The notes beneath the pieces are model-generated. The model was not told where the DNA came from and made no database searches. It saw only the letters and a program-made list of their open reading frames with translations. This document shows positions 9,420 through 18,822 of a stretch of DNA of 64,000 bases, in pieces. The DNA comes from Aminobacter sp. J41. Lineage in GTDB: Bacteria > Pseudomonadota > Alphaproteobacteria > Rhizobiales > Rhizobiaceae. The position numbers were made by a program, and so were the translations under genes. The number at the start of each line of letters is the position of its first letter. Position 1 is the stretch's first letter. The stretch spans positions 79,457 to 143,456 of the forward strand of contig NZ_JAGL01000008.1 of NCBI RefSeq assembly GCF_000526635.1, in the 5' to 3' direction.

Positions 9420-10349
9420 CTAGTCCGGAAGCTCGTTCGCGTCCCTGATCCGCAGCCATGAATCATCGAGCTGGGTGCGAAACCAGGTCGACTGCCGCTT
9501 GGCGTATTGTCGGGTCAAGGTCTTTGCCTGTTCGACGGCCTCGTCCAGCGAAAGCGCGCCGCGCCGGTATTGGATCAGCTCGCGCACGCCGATCGCCTTC
9601 ATCGCCGGCAGCGTCGGGTCCAGATCGAGCTTCGCCATTTCATCGACTTCATCAAGCGCGCCGCCCGCCACCATGCCGTCGAAGCGGTCACTGATGCGCT
9701 GAGCGAGCAGCGGCCGTTCCGGTTCCAGCACGATCTTCCTGGCGTTTTCGGCATCGACCAGCGGGTTGCCGCGCTTGGTCTGCCACCATGAAATCGGCTT
9801 GCCCGATGCTTCCTCGACTTCCAGCGCGCGAACGATGCGCTGGCCATCGCTCGGGCGAATGGCAGCGCCCGCCACCGGATCGCGCCGGACAAGCAGCGCA
9901 TGCAGAGAAGCGGGCCCCTGTTCCTGCAGCCGCTCGCGCCAGCGCTGGCGAATTTCCGGCGCGACTTCCGGCATGGAAGAGAGACCTTTCGTCAACGCGC
10001 GGAAATAAAGGCCTGTGCCACCGACAAAAATCGGCGTTCGCCCGGTAAATTCGTCGCCGCGAATGAGTGGTTCGACGGCACGCGCCCATTCGCCTGTCGA
10101 ATAGGAAACAGACGGCGGCACATGGCCATAGAGGCGGTGCGGCACCATGTCCATGTCGGCATCGCTTGGCCGTGCCGTGAGCAGACGCAGCACGGAATAG
10201 ACCTGAATCGAGTCTGTGTTGACGATGATGCCGTCATGTTTCTGCGCGAGACGGATTGCCAGCGCCGACTTGCCGCTGGCGGTGGGGCCAGCTATCAGGA
10301 TCGCGTTCTTCAAGGGCTCCACGGGAGCCGCAGTTCCGGAAACGTCCAT
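9420..10349 (-). CDS. miaA: tRNA dimethylallyltransferase
   Basis: Transfers a dimethylallyl group to A37 of tRNAs reading UNN codons. The 309-residue protein starts MDVSGTAAPVEPLKNAILIAG and has the P-loop GPTASGKSALA near residue 24. The substrate motifs VNTDSIQVY and VGGTGLYFRAL follow, and the conserved C-terminal QYAKRQSTWFR is present. The frame is open for over 160 codons further upstream, but that is antisense to serB and low-complexity, so it is excluded. The ATG (10347-10349 complement) shares the palindrome CATG with the serB start. Confidence 0.95.
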   Translation of the reverse strand: MDVSGTAAPVEPLKNAILIAGPTASGKSALAIRLAQKHDGIIVNTDSIQVYSVLRLLTARPSDADMDMVPHRLYGHVPPSVSYSTGEWARAVEPLIRGDEFTGRTPIFVGGTGLYFRALTKGLSSMPEVAPEIRQRWRERLQEQGPASLHALLVRRDPVAGAAIRPSDGQRIVRALEVEEASGKPISWWQTKRGNPLVDAENARKIVLEPERPLLAQRISDRFDGMVAGGALDEVDEMAKLDLDPTLPAMKAIGVRELIQYRRGALSLDEAVEQAKTLTRQYAKRQSTWFRTQLDDSWLRIRDANELPD

Positions 10350-11235
10350 GTCACTCGTCGCCACGCTTATCGCCAATCCCGCAAGCCCAGTTCTTTCCGC
10401 ATCGCTGGCTGATAAGGCTTCGGGCGCACTGCATGCAAGCCGCATCGACTGGCTTGCCACGAACGTTGCTGTCGATCTCTTCCTGCCGGAGGGCATCGAA
10501 GAAGCCGAGGCGCAGAGCATTGCACGGGAAGCAGTCGGCGGCGAGCCGGTCGATGTGGTCGTGCAGGAAGCCGAAGGACGGCGCAAGAAGCTGCTCATTG
10601 CCGACATGGACTCGACGATGATCGACCAGGAGTGCATCGACGAGCTCGCTGACGAGGTCGGGCTCAAGGAGCACGTCGCGGCGATCACCGCCCGCTCGAT
10701 GAACGGCGAGCTCGCATTCGAACCGGCGCTGCGCGAGCGCGTTGCCCTCCTCGCGGGCCTCCAGACCGCGGTCATCGACCGCCTGATCGAGACCCGCCTG
10801 ACGCTGGCCTCAGGCGGCCCCACTCTTGTTGCAACGATGAACAAGGCCGGCGCCTATACCGCGCTCGTCTCAGGAGGCTTCCTGTCGTTCACCGGTCCGA
10901 TCGCAAAGAAGCTGGGCTTCCAGGAAAACCGCGGCAACACACTGCTCGAAAAGGATGGCAAGCTGCTCGGCCAGGTCGCCGATCCAATCCTTGGCCGCGA
11001 AGCCAAGGCGAGCGCGCTGATCGAGATCTGCGAAAAGCTTGGCATCACCCCGCAGGACGCGATTGCCGTCGGCGACGGCGCCAACGATCTCGACATGCTG
11101 AAGTTGGCGGGCGCGGGCGTTGCCCTGCATGCAAAGCCGACAGTGGCCGCGCAGGCGCGTATCCGCATTGACCACGCCGACCTCACCGCCCTGCTCTACC
11201 TGCAGGGCTACAAGCGCGACGAATTCGCTGCATGA
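10348..11235 (+). CDS. serB: Phosphoserine phosphatase
   Basis: HAD-family enzyme that removes phosphate from O-phosphoserine, the last step of serine synthesis. The 295-residue length fits rhizobial SerB. Motif I is DMDSTMI (Asp86 nucleophile, Asp88). SGGFLSFTGPIAKKLGF holds motif II and motif III region residues, and GDGANDLDML is motif IV. The N-terminal 75 residues form an ACT-like regulatory region. The ATG overlaps the divergent miaA ATG, so the promoter must lie inside miaA. The stop overlaps the next gene as ATGA. Confidence 0.95.
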   Translation: MSLVATLIANPASPVLSASLADKASGALHASRIDWLATNVAVDLFLPEGIEEAEAQSIAREAVGGEPVDVVVQEAEGRRKKLLIADMDSTMIDQECIDELADEVGLKEHVAAITARSMNGELAFEPALRERVALLAGLQTAVIDRLIETRLTLASGGPTLVATMNKAGAYTALVSGGFLSFTGPIAKKLGFQENRGNTLLEKDGKLLGQVADPILGREAKASALIEICEKLGITPQDAIAVGDGANDLDMLKLAGAGVALHAKPTVAAQARIRIDHADLTALLYLQGYKRDEFAA

Positions 11236-11801
11236 TCCGACTGGAAACGCAACGCCTCGTCATCCGCAACTGGGAAGATCGCGACCGCGACCTCTTCCAC
11301 CTGATCAATTCGGACGACGAGGTGATGCGCTTCTTTCCCTTCCGGCGCACCCGCGAACAGGCGGACGCCATGATGGACCGGCTGCGCGCCGACAATGAAG
11401 CGCGCGGCTACGGCTTTGCGGCGCTAGAACTCAAGGCAACGGGCGAAGCGATCGGCTTCGTCGGCCTCCACCGCGACAATATCCCAGAAGCGCAGCCAGA
11501 ACCCTTCATAGAGATCGGATGGCGGCTCGCTCGCGAGAACTGGGGCCACGGTTTTGTGACCGAAGCAGGGCGGGGACTTCTGCGCTTCGGCTTCGAGGGG
11601 CTGGGCCTGCCGGAAATCGTTTCCTTCGCAGTTCAGGACAATGATCGGTCGATCGCGGTAATGAAGCGGCTGGGCTTCACGCACGATCCGTCGTGCGATT
11701 TCGATCATCCGCGCGTGCCCGACACGCACCCGCACCTGAAGCGGCACGTGTTCTACAGGCTGAAGCGTGAGGAATGGCGCCGCCAGATTGACGGCGCCTG
11801 A
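11232..11801 (+). CDS. GNAT acetyltransferase, RimJ/RimL-like
   Basis: A 189-residue acetyl-CoA-dependent N-acetyltransferase. It starts IRLETQRLVIRNWEDRD, typical of the RimJ/RimL subgroup, has ENWGHGFVTEAGRGLLRFGFEGLGL over the acetyl-CoA loop, and IAVMKRLGFTHD near the end. The acceptor substrate is unknown. It overlaps serB by 4 nt (ATGA), so the two are translationally coupled. It converges on the protease gene with only 7 nt between stop codons. Confidence 0.88.
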   Translation: MIRLETQRLVIRNWEDRDRDLFHLINSDDEVMRFFPFRRTREQADAMMDRLRADNEARGYGFAALELKATGEAIGFVGLHRDNIPEAQPEPFIEIGWRLARENWGHGFVTEAGRGLLRFGFEGLGLPEIVSFAVQDNDRSIAVMKRLGFTHDPSCDFDHPRVPDTHPHLKRHVFYRLKREEWRRQIDGA

Positions 11802-11808
11802 AGTCCGA

Positions 11809-13338
11809 TCAATCCATCCGGATCGTCACGAAGCGCAGCTCGCCGTCGGGCGAGGAGAGCATCAGCAGCGCGTTGCGGCGGCCTTGCTTCTTCAGCTCGG
11901 CAAGACGGTCCTTTACCTCTTGCGGGGACGTCACGGCTTCCTGGCCGATCTCGGTGATGACCGTTCCCGGAACGACGCCACTCTCGGCCGCAGTCGAACC
12001 GTCCTCGACGGCGGTAACGACGACACCGGTGAGGCTCTCGTTGATGCCGTATTCCTCGCGGCGGGCATCATCGAGCTCGCCGAGAGTCATACCAAGAACA
12101 TCAACCGTCGCGGCTTCAGCATCGTCCGGCGCTGCCTCGGACTCCGTGCCCGCCGCCTGTGCCGCGTTTTCCAGCCGACCGAGGGTGACCTTGACGGTGA
12201 CCTCGCCACCCTTGCGGAAGACGACGACGTCGACCGCCTTGCCGACCGGGCTCTCGGCAACGATGCGCGGCAGGTCGCGCATCTGGCGAATTTCCTTGCC
12301 GTCGAAGCTCAGGATGACGTCGCCCGGCTGGATCGAGCCGTCGTCAACCGGTCCACCCTTGATGACACCGGCCACCAGCGCGCCGCGGGAACGGTCGAGG
12401 CCGATGCTTTCAGCAACCTCGTCCGTCACCGGCTGAATGCGAACACCGAGCCAGCCCCGTCGTGTCTCGCCAAACTCACGCAGCTGGCTGATGACGCCAA
12501 CCGCAAGCTGCGACGGGATCGAGAAGCCAATGCCGATCGAGCCACCGGAGGGCGAGATGATCGCCGTATTGATGCCGATGACCTGGCCGTGCATGTCGAA
12601 CAGCGGGCCACCCGAATTACCGCGGTTGATCGCGGCGTCAGTCTGGATGAAGTCGTCATACGGGCCGGAATTAATGTCGCGGCCGCGCGCCGAGACAATG
12701 CCGATCGAAACCGAGCCGCCAAGGCCGAACGGATTGCCGATCGCCATGACCCAGTCGCCGATGCGGATCTTCGAAGAATCACCGAATTCCACCTGCTTCA
12801 GCTCGCGCAGGGTTGGATCGACCTTGAGGACCGCAAGGTCCGTCTGTGGGTCTGTGCCCACAAGCTCGGCCTTCAGCTTGCCGCCATCGGCGAAGTTGAC
12901 TTCGATCTCGTCCGCGTCGGTGATGACGTGGTTGTTGGTGACGACGATGCCTTCCTTGGCATCGATGATGAAGCCGGAACCGAGCGACTGAACCTTGCGG
13001 CCGCTGCGGTCGTTGTCGCGGCGTTCATTGAAGAAGTCGTCAAAGAATTCCTGGAATGGCGAGCCTTCCGGCAGGCCCGGCTGCGGCGAGCCGGGTGTGC
13101 GGCGCGCCGGTCGGCCATTCTGGGTCGTCGAGATGTTGACGACCGCCTCCAGCAGCGGCTCGGCAAGGTCAGCGACCGATGCCGGCCCATGAACCGGCGG
13201 CGTCTGCGGCGTGGGCGTGACTTCCTGCGCCCACGCGACTGAAGGTGTCAGGCCCGAAGACGTCCCCAGCATCACCAGCGCGAGCGCTGTGCAGGCAGAA
13301 CGCTTGGAAAAGAGGGATGCGATCAGCGACGTCTTCAT
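11809..13338 (-). CDS. Do/DegP-family periplasmic serine protease
   Basis: Envelope quality-control protease-chaperone of 509 residues. A signal peptide ends near ...SVAWAQ (residue 38). The trypsin-like domain has the triad His137 (VTNNHVI), Asp167 (QTDLAVL) and Ser242 (RGNSGGPLFD). Two PDZ domains follow, the first around LGVRIQPVTDEVAESIGL. The ATG at 13338 is chosen because GGTAG lies 8 nt upstream. An ATG two codons earlier has no usable ribosome site. It follows the hflK-hflC-DUF2065 group on the same strand, a common alphaproteobacterial arrangement linking membrane and periplasmic proteolysis. Confidence 0.95.
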   Translation of the reverse strand: MKTSLIASLFSKRSACTALALVMLGTSSGLTPSVAWAQEVTPTPQTPPVHGPASVADLAEPLLEAVVNISTTQNGRPARRTPGSPQPGLPEGSPFQEFFDDFFNERRDNDRSGRKVQSLGSGFIIDAKEGIVVTNNHVITDADEIEVNFADGGKLKAELVGTDPQTDLAVLKVDPTLRELKQVEFGDSSKIRIGDWVMAIGNPFGLGGSVSIGIVSARGRDINSGPYDDFIQTDAAINRGNSGGPLFDMHGQVIGINTAIISPSGGSIGIGFSIPSQLAVGVISQLREFGETRRGWLGVRIQPVTDEVAESIGLDRSRGALVAGVIKGGPVDDGSIQPGDVILSFDGKEIRQMRDLPRIVAESPVGKAVDVVVFRKGGEVTVKVTLGRLENAAQAAGTESEAAPDDAEAATVDVLGMTLGELDDARREEYGINESLTGVVVTAVEDGSTAAESGVVPGTVITEIGQEAVTSPQEVKDRLAELKKQGRRNALLMLSSPDGELRFVTIRMD

Positions 13339-13479
13339 GAGCATTCTACCAGGATCAGGAGTGGGTTGGAGCCCCGGAGGCCTCACCACGGATGATGACA
13401 AACAATACGGCACGTTTGCGACCGCGCGGGAACCATTTCCTGTCAATCCCGCGTGACGGTGCGGATTCGACAGCCGAGA

Positions 13480-13665
13480 TCAGCCTCGCACAAGCCACAC
13501 GATCGCAACGCCAAGCGCCATGGCGAAAAGCCCCGCCACGCGCATTGCCTGTTCTGGCATGGAAAGCACTTCGGCGGCCAGCCTTCTCGCAAGGTTCGGC
13601 AGGCCGCCATAGAGCACGCCCTCGATGACGAGGACGAGCCCTATTGCCACTAGGAGATCACTCAC
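13480..13665 (-). CDS. DUF2065 small membrane protein
   Basis: A 61-residue protein with two hydrophobic helices (LLVAIGLVLVIEGVLYGG and VAGLFAMALGVAIVWLV), matching the DUF2065/YjeT family often found next to hflC. Function unknown. It starts with GTG (complement 13663-13665), overlapping the hflC stop as GTGA, so it is likely translationally coupled to hflC. Confidence 0.85.
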   Translation of the reverse strand: MSDLLVAIGLVLVIEGVLYGGLPNLARRLAAEVLSMPEQAMRVAGLFAMALGVAIVWLVRG

Positions 13666-14621
13666 TCGGTCGCGCCGGTGGTGATTCCGCCCGTCGGAGC
13701 CGGCGTCGCGTTCGGCGCGGTCGCAGGACCGTTGGCCGGCGCGTTGCCGTCAATGCTGCCGAAGTAGCGGAAGAAGTCCGAATCCGGCGAGAGGACCATG
13801 GTCGTTCCCGTACCCTCGAGCGCCTTCGCGTAGGCTGCCATCGAGCGGTAGAACTCGAAGAAGCCGGGGTCACGCTGGAAGGCATCGGCGAAGATCGCGT
13901 TGCGCTGGGCTTCGCCCTCGCCTCGCAGGATCTCCGACTCCCGGCGCGCATCGGCGACGATCTCGACGACCTCGCGGTCGGCCCGGGCCCGGATACGCTG
14001 TGCAGCCTCACGGCCACGGGCACGCAGGCGCTCGGCCTCGGCCAGACGCTCGGCGCGCATGCGCTCATAAGTCTGCTGCGAGACCTCTTGCGTCAGGTCG
14101 GTGCGGCGGATGCGGACGTCGACGATCTCGAGACCGAGCGACGTCGCGTCCGGACGCAGCTGGTCGCGAACCTCACGCATCATCGACGAACGCTCTTCCG
14201 ACAGCGCAGCCTCAAAGCCGCGCAGACCGTAGACGCGGCGCAGGGCAGCGTCGAGGCGGGTACGCAGGCGCTGCTCGGCGAGCGGCACGCTGCCCGAGAC
14301 GGCCAGACGGAACCGGCGCGGATCGGAAATGCGATAGGCGATGAAGGCGTCCACTTCGTAGAAGCGGCCGCCGGATACCTGCACGCGGATGTCATCGAGG
14401 TCGAAGCGCAGGACGCGGTCTTCGATCAGCTGCACATTGTCAGCCTCCATGAAGCCGAAGGGCAGCTTGAAGTAGATGCCGGGCTCAGACTTCACATCGA
14501 CGATCTCGCCGAAACGCAGGACGATCGCCTGCTGGCGCTCGTTGACCACGTAGATCGACGACCACAGCAGGAAGAGGAGGATGGCGCCGATGACAGCGAA
14601 GATTGGAATACGGTTTGCCAT
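13662..14621 (-). CDS. hflC: HflC, membrane modulator of the FtsH protease
   Basis: SPFH/band-7 protein that assembles with HflK around FtsH in the inner membrane and restrains its proteolysis. The 319-residue product has an N-terminal membrane segment (IFAVIGAILLFLLWSSIYVV), the band-7 domain starting NERQQAIVLRFGE, an Arg/Ala/Glu-rich coiled coil (about 190-245), and a Pro/Ala/Thr-rich tail. The start overlaps the hflK stop (TGATG). The hflK-hflC-DUF2065 order indicates one operon. Confidence 0.95.
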   Translation of the reverse strand: MANRIPIFAVIGAILLFLLWSSIYVVNERQQAIVLRFGEIVDVKSEPGIYFKLPFGFMEADNVQLIEDRVLRFDLDDIRVQVSGGRFYEVDAFIAYRISDPRRFRLAVSGSVPLAEQRLRTRLDAALRRVYGLRGFEAALSEERSSMMREVRDQLRPDATSLGLEIVDVRIRRTDLTQEVSQQTYERMRAERLAEAERLRARGREAAQRIRARADREVVEIVADARRESEILRGEGEAQRNAIFADAFQRDPGFFEFYRSMAAYAKALEGTGTTMVLSPDSDFFRYFGSIDGNAPANGPATAPNATPAPTGGITTGATE

Positions 14622-15715
14622 CAGTTGTTACCTCCCTGCTGACCGGCGGGGCGCAGTTCAGGCAGCGGCAGGTATGGGATCACGCCCTGCCCGTTGCCCT
14701 GCCCGACGATGACCTTGTTCGAGCCCTGGAGAACGTTTTCCATGGTCTCAAGGAACAGGCGGCGGCGTGTCACGTCTGGTGCCTTGGCATATTCTTCGTA
14801 GACGGAGACGAAGCGCTGGGCTTCACCTTCGGCTTCCTGCACGACCCGCGTCTTGTAGGCGGCAGCCTCTTCGCGGATCTGCGCGGCCTCACCGCGGGCG
14901 CGGCCAAGTTGCTGGTTGGAGTACTGGTTGGCTTCTTCGACGAAGCGGTCCTCGTCCTGCTCGGCGCGCTGAACCTCTTCGAACGCGTCCGCCACTTCGC
15001 GCGGCGGTGCCGCGTCCTCGATTGAGATCGCGGTGATGGCAAGGCCGGCCTGGTAGTCGTCGATCGTCGCCTGGATAATCTCGCGGACGTCCTCGGCGAT
15101 ACCCTGGCGGTCATCGCGGAAGATGTCCTGGGCCGGGCGGCGGCCGACAACCTCGCGCATCGCGCTCTCTGCAACCTGGCGCAGCGTGGCATCCGGATCG
15201 GAGACGCGGAAGAGGTAGTCCATAGGGTTCGCGACCTGGTAGGCCACGGAGAAGCGGACATCGACGATGTTCTGGTCGCCCGAGAGCATCAGGCCCGAAG
15301 CGCCGCCCGCGCGGCTGTCGCCGATGTTGATGAGGCGCTCGGCCACGGTCGCCTTCTCGACAGTTTCGACCGGCCACCAGTGGAAGTGCAGGCCTGGCTC
15401 GGACACTTCTTCCTTCGGCTTACCGAAGCGAAGCTCGACGGCCAGCTCATCCGGCTGGACCGTGTAGATCGCCTGGAAGAACCAGAGCACGACCAGCACC
15501 AGGCCGATGAGGCCCAGCATCGCCGGGTTCACGCCGCCGCCACCGGGCAGCGCCTGCCTCAGACGGTCCTGGCCGCGGCGAATAATATCTTCAAGATCAG
15601 GAGGATTGCCGCCCGGACCACTCGGTCCTCGCGGCCCCTGCCCCCAGGGGCCTCCTCCTCCACCGCTGCCGCCGCCCCAAGGGCCGCCGCCGCCGTTCTG
15701 ATTGCTCCAGGGCAT
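14621..15715 (-). CDS. hflK: HflK, membrane modulator of the FtsH protease
   Basis: Partner of HflC in the HflKC-FtsH complex. The 364-residue protein begins with a very Gly/Pro/Trp-rich cytoplasmic tail (about 40 residues), then a membrane helix (AMLGLIGLVLVVLWFFQAIYTV). The SPFH domain follows (TVQPDELAVELRFGKPKEE), and an Ala/Glu coiled coil lies near residues 245-310. The glycine-rich start is normal for HflK. First gene of the hflK-hflC-DUF2065 group. Confidence 0.95.
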   Translation of the reverse strand: MPWSNQNGGGGPWGGGSGGGGGPWGQGPRGPSGPGGNPPDLEDIIRRGQDRLRQALPGGGGVNPAMLGLIGLVLVVLWFFQAIYTVQPDELAVELRFGKPKEEVSEPGLHFHWWPVETVEKATVAERLINIGDSRAGGASGLMLSGDQNIVDVRFSVAYQVANPMDYLFRVSDPDATLRQVAESAMREVVGRRPAQDIFRDDRQGIAEDVREIIQATIDDYQAGLAITAISIEDAAPPREVADAFEEVQRAEQDEDRFVEEANQYSNQQLGRARGEAAQIREEAAAYKTRVVQEAEGEAQRFVSVYEEYAKAPDVTRRRLFLETMENVLQGSNKVIVGQGNGQGVIPYLPLPELRPAGQQGGNN

Positions 15716-15872
15716 GAATTTCCTCTTTCTAGGATATCGTGTCGTTGGAAATCGCGACGTGCAGAGGAACTACCCCCCGCGTGTTGCCATTGTATCGCGT
15801 TATAGGGATGCGTTCAGGTGCTTTCAATGCGAAGCGCCCTCCTTTCGCGCGTGCGCAAGCCTTTGTGCGGCC

Positions 15873-16376
15873 TTATGCGCCAGGGATCCGCTCATAGATG
15901 ACGTGGCGCGTCGCGTGGCTGTCGTTCTCGCCGGCAGGATAGTCCTGGCTCGACACGACCTTCCAGACATCGGGGTCAATGTTCGGGAAGAACGTGTCCC
16001 CATCGATCGAGGCGAGGACGTGGGTGACGTCGAGCCGGTCGGTGAACGGGAGTGCGTCCACGAAGATCTGACCGCCGCCAATGATGCTCGCAGCCTCCGC
16101 ACCCGTCCCTTTGGCCAGCGCGATCGCCTCCTCGAGCGAATGAACGACGTCCGCACCTTCCGCGGCATATTTCGCATCGCGTGTGATGACGATGTTCTGG
16201 CGGCCGGGCAGCGGCTTCTTCGGCAGCGACTCCCACGTCTTACGGCCCATCAGGATGGGCTTTCCCATCGTGGTTTGCTTGAAGCGCTTGAGATCGGTCG
16301 ACAGCCGCCATGGCAGGCCGCCGTCGCGTCCGATTACACCATTCTCCGCGACACCCACCACAATGGTCACGATCAT
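15873..16376 (-). CDS. folA: Dihydrofolate reductase
   Basis: Reduces dihydrofolate to tetrahydrofolate with NADPH, regenerating the cofactor oxidised by ThyA. The 167-residue product has the signature GVIGRDGGLPWRLSTDLKRF, with the catalytic acidic residue in STDLKRF. The NADPH-binding GRKTWESLPKKPLPGRQN and IIGGGQIF follow. It lies 13 nt after the DUF4424 gene, with thyA further upstream on the same strand, so thyA-DUF4424-folA is probably one operon. Confidence 0.95.
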   Translation of the reverse strand: MIVTIVVGVAENGVIGRDGGLPWRLSTDLKRFKQTTMGKPILMGRKTWESLPKKPLPGRQNIVITRDAKYAAEGADVVHSLEEAIALAKGTGAEAASIIGGGQIFVDALPFTDRLDVTHVLASIDGDTFFPNIDPDVWKVVSSQDYPAGENDSHATRHVIYERIPGA

Positions 16377-16389
16377 ATGCGGATCTCCG

Positions 16390-17394
16390 TCACTGCTCGA
16401 TCTTCTTCAGGAGCAGCACATTGATGTCCTGCTGCGGATAAAAGTCCTCGGCCGTCATCTCGAACGTCGTTTCGCCGGTCTTGCGAACGCCGGTCCCGCA
16501 GAAGCTGACGAGGTTTTCAGCCGCGCCTTTGTCGATCACCAGCCGGAATTTCTTGATCGGACCTGCCCAGTTGGCGCCGGTGGTCAAGACGTAGGAGATC
16601 CAGTTCTCGTAGAAGGGCGCAACCTTGTCCGGGTTTTCCGCCGCGCGGCGCTCGACGCTCTTTAGGAAGGCATCGTCGACGCAATATTTGTCACGATATT
16701 CTGTGAGGCCCTCACCGGTCGCCTTTCCGTCCTCCATGAAGGTGACTGCAACGGTGCCGCCTACGCTGGGCTGATAGCGGTGGCGTACGGAAATGCGCTC
16801 GCCGCGCGGGAACTTTGCCCGCCACCAATAGGTCGCCCGCAGCGACCAGACCGGCACGTCATGCTCCTGCATGCCCTCGCCCGCATCCCAGCTTTCGCGC
16901 ACCAGCATGCCGCGCGCGAGCCAGTCCTGCTTCACCGCTTCCGGCAGCTTCGTGACGGCCTCGACTGTTGCCTCGGCAAAAGGGTTGAGCGGAACGTTGT
17001 GCTGACGCAGCAGCTCGGTCACATCGAGACCGACGGCGTAAGCCTTCCGCTCCAGTTCAGGCTCGAACGGCTTTCCGTCGACCTCGATGGTGAATTGGAA
17101 CATATTGTCGGCCTCGCGGTCGGGGATCGCGACATCCGACCACGGGTTACCCTCGATCTCCGGCATCGGGAATGCGACGATGCTTTCGACGTCTGCGCCA
17201 CCCGTGTTGCGGAAGACGTAGTCGACGCGCACTTCGTCCTCGGAGATGTAAAGGTCCTCGCTCTCCATCTCGACCGCATCCGAGCGGACGAACACCAGTC
17301 CGCCGGTCTTGAGTTCGGCCATTGTGTCGTTGGCGCGGGCCGGCGCGGCACCGAGCAGGGATGCGGCGGTCGCCGCGAGCAAATACTTCTTCAA
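16390..17394 (-). CDS. DUF4424 secreted protein, probable TTG start
   Basis: A 334-residue periplasmic or secreted protein of the DUF4424 family; function unknown. The signal peptide reads LKKYLLAATAASLLGAAPARA before NDTMAELKTGGLVFV. No ATG fits. TTG at 17392-17394 (complement) has GGGAGGGG just upstream and removes an otherwise long overlap with thyA, so it is chosen over the ATG at 17466. It is sandwiched between thyA and folA although nothing in it suggests folate metabolism. Confidence 0.8.
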   Translation of the reverse strand: MKKYLLAATAASLLGAAPARANDTMAELKTGGLVFVRSDAVEMESEDLYISEDEVRVDYVFRNTGGADVESIVAFPMPEIEGNPWSDVAIPDREADNMFQFTIEVDGKPFEPELERKAYAVGLDVTELLRQHNVPLNPFAEATVEAVTKLPEAVKQDWLARGMLVRESWDAGEGMQEHDVPVWSLRATYWWRAKFPRGERISVRHRYQPSVGGTVAVTFMEDGKATGEGLTEYRDKYCVDDAFLKSVERRAAENPDKVAPFYENWISYVLTTGANWAGPIKKFRLVIDKGAAENLVSFCGTGVRKTGETTFEMTAEDFYPQQDINVLLLKKIEQ

Positions 17395-17425
17395 AGTGCC
17401 CCTCCCTATCAATCCGCCTGCCGCA

Positions 17426-18220
17426 TCAGACCGCGATCGGCGCCTTGATGCTTGGATCTGCGACATAGTTCTCCAGCGTGAAATCTGAAAACTTGAACGC
17501 GAAAAGGTCCGTGACCTCCGGGTTGATCCGCATGTCCGGCAGCGGCTTGGGGGTGCGGGTCAGCTGCTCGCGCGCCTGGTCGAAATGGTTGGAATAAAGA
17601 TGAGCATCGCCGAGGGTGTGGATGAACTCGCCGGCCTTCAGTCCCGTCACCTGCGCGACCATCATCGTCAGCAGCGCATAGGAAGCGATGTTGAACGGTA
17701 CGCCGAGGAAAATATCCGCCGACCGCTGGTAGAGTTGGCACGACAGCTTGCCGTTGGCGACATGAAACTGGAACAGGCAGTGGCACGGCGGTAGCGCCAT
17801 GTTGTCGACCTCAGCCGGGTTCCAGGCCGTCACCACCAGGCGGCGCGAGTTCGAATTGGTGCGGATCTGCTGGATCACATTCGCGATCTGGTCGATCGAG
17901 CCGCCGTCGGGCTTTGGCCACGAACGCCACTGCGAGCCGTAGACAGGGCCGAGGTCGCCATTCTCGTCGGCCCACTCATCCCAGATCGTCACGCCGTTCT
18001 CGTTAAGATAGCGAATGTTTGTATCGCCGGCGAGGAACCACAACAGTTCGTGGATGATCGAGCGCAGGTGCAGCTTCTTCGTCGTCAGGACGGGAAAGCC
18101 CTCGCTGAGGTCGAACCGCATCTGGTAGCCGAACACGCCGCGCGTGCCGGTGCCGGTGCGGTCGCCGCGGTCGACGCCATTGTCGAGCACGTGTTGAAGA
18201 AGGTCGAGGTACTGCCGCAT
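17426..18220 (-). CDS. thyA: Thymidylate synthase
   Basis: Methylates dUMP to dTMP using methylene-tetrahydrofolate. The 264-residue product matches E. coli ThyA in length. The nucleophile is Cys146 in [12 protein letters not shown], and [22 protein letters not shown] and DAHLYSNH bind nucleotide and folate. The frame is open 33 codons further upstream, but [15 protein letters not shown] is the family start. Confidence 0.96.
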   Translation of the reverse strand: MRQYLDLLQHVLDNGVDRGDRTGTGTRGVFGYQMRFDLSEGFPVLTTKKLHLRSIIHELLWFLAGDTNIRYLNENGVTIWDEWADENGDLGPVYGSQWRSWPKPDGGSIDQIANVIQQIRTNSNSRRLVVTAWNPAEVDNMALPPCHCLFQFHVANGKLSCQLYQRSADIFLGVPFNIASYALLTMMVAQVTGLKAGEFIHTLGDAHLYSNHFDQAREQLTRTPKPLPDMRINPEVTDLFAFKFSDFTLENYVADPSIKAPIAV

Positions 18221-18446
18221 CGTCCGCCATCCATGAGATTCTGGCGCGATCCTAGCCGATCCGTGCTGACGAGTCTTTCGTCTGAAGCCCCTTGTCAACG
18301 GATTGAGCCGTCCACGCACAGCCGGGAGCCCGCTATACGGCCGTCACCCCATAACTGGTCAAAATTGACTTAAATGCGATCGGTTTCGTTCACCATCTGT
18401 AGGCGAGACTCATTTACCCAATCGGTCATCCGAACCGGGGAATCTC

Positions 18447-18662
18447 ATGAACTGCGAACTCGATCTCGCACGCTGGCATCTTGCCCGCGCGGCTCAACAC
18501 TTGGCTGGAGACGACGAATTCAGGACCAATGCGCGGCTGGCGATCGACCTGCTGATCTCGGGTATCATGACGGTAAAGGCTCCACTGGAAAGTTCCAACG
18601 TCATTCCCTTTCCGGGCCTCGCGACGCAGCGCGATGCTGATCCGCAACGGAGCGGAAGGTAA
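18447..18662 (+). CDS. Small hypothetical protein, paralogue of the one at 28754
   Basis: A 71-residue protein of unknown function. GGGGA lies about 6 nt before the ATG. Residues 8-57 (ARWHLARAAQHLAGDDEF ... SNVIPFPG) resemble the small protein at 28754-28990 in spacing of R-HL--A---L-G-DE-----R-A-D-LI and in an Ile-x-Phe-Pro motif after the helical part, suggesting a shared helix-rich fold. No membrane segment or Cys cluster. Confidence 0.6.
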   Translation: MNCELDLARWHLARAAQHLAGDDEFRTNARLAIDLLISGIMTVKAPLESSNVIPFPGLATQRDADPQRSGR

Positions 18663-18811
18663 GCAGCCGCCCGAAGGGCACACTTGACCTTGCCCCCTCC
18701 TGAACCGGCCCGCCAACCCCTCTTCACCGCCCTTTGTAAATCCGCAACATCGCGGCGAAAAATTCCCGCGAACCGCGTGAACGAACCCTTCCAATCGCGC
18801 ACGAGACTACC

Positions 18812-18817
18812 TATATT
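18812..18817 (+). promoter_or_regulatory. Probable -10 of ssrA
   Basis: TATATT about 10 nt before the likely start of the tmRNA acceptor piece. The -35 is weak (TTCCAA, 17 nt upstream). Confidence 0.5.
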
Positions 18818-18822
18818 CGCGG

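Noticed and set aside
10350..10844. Long N-terminal extension of MiaA
   Set aside because: Antisense to serB, Ser/Arg-rich low complexity; family alignment starts near the ATG at 10349.
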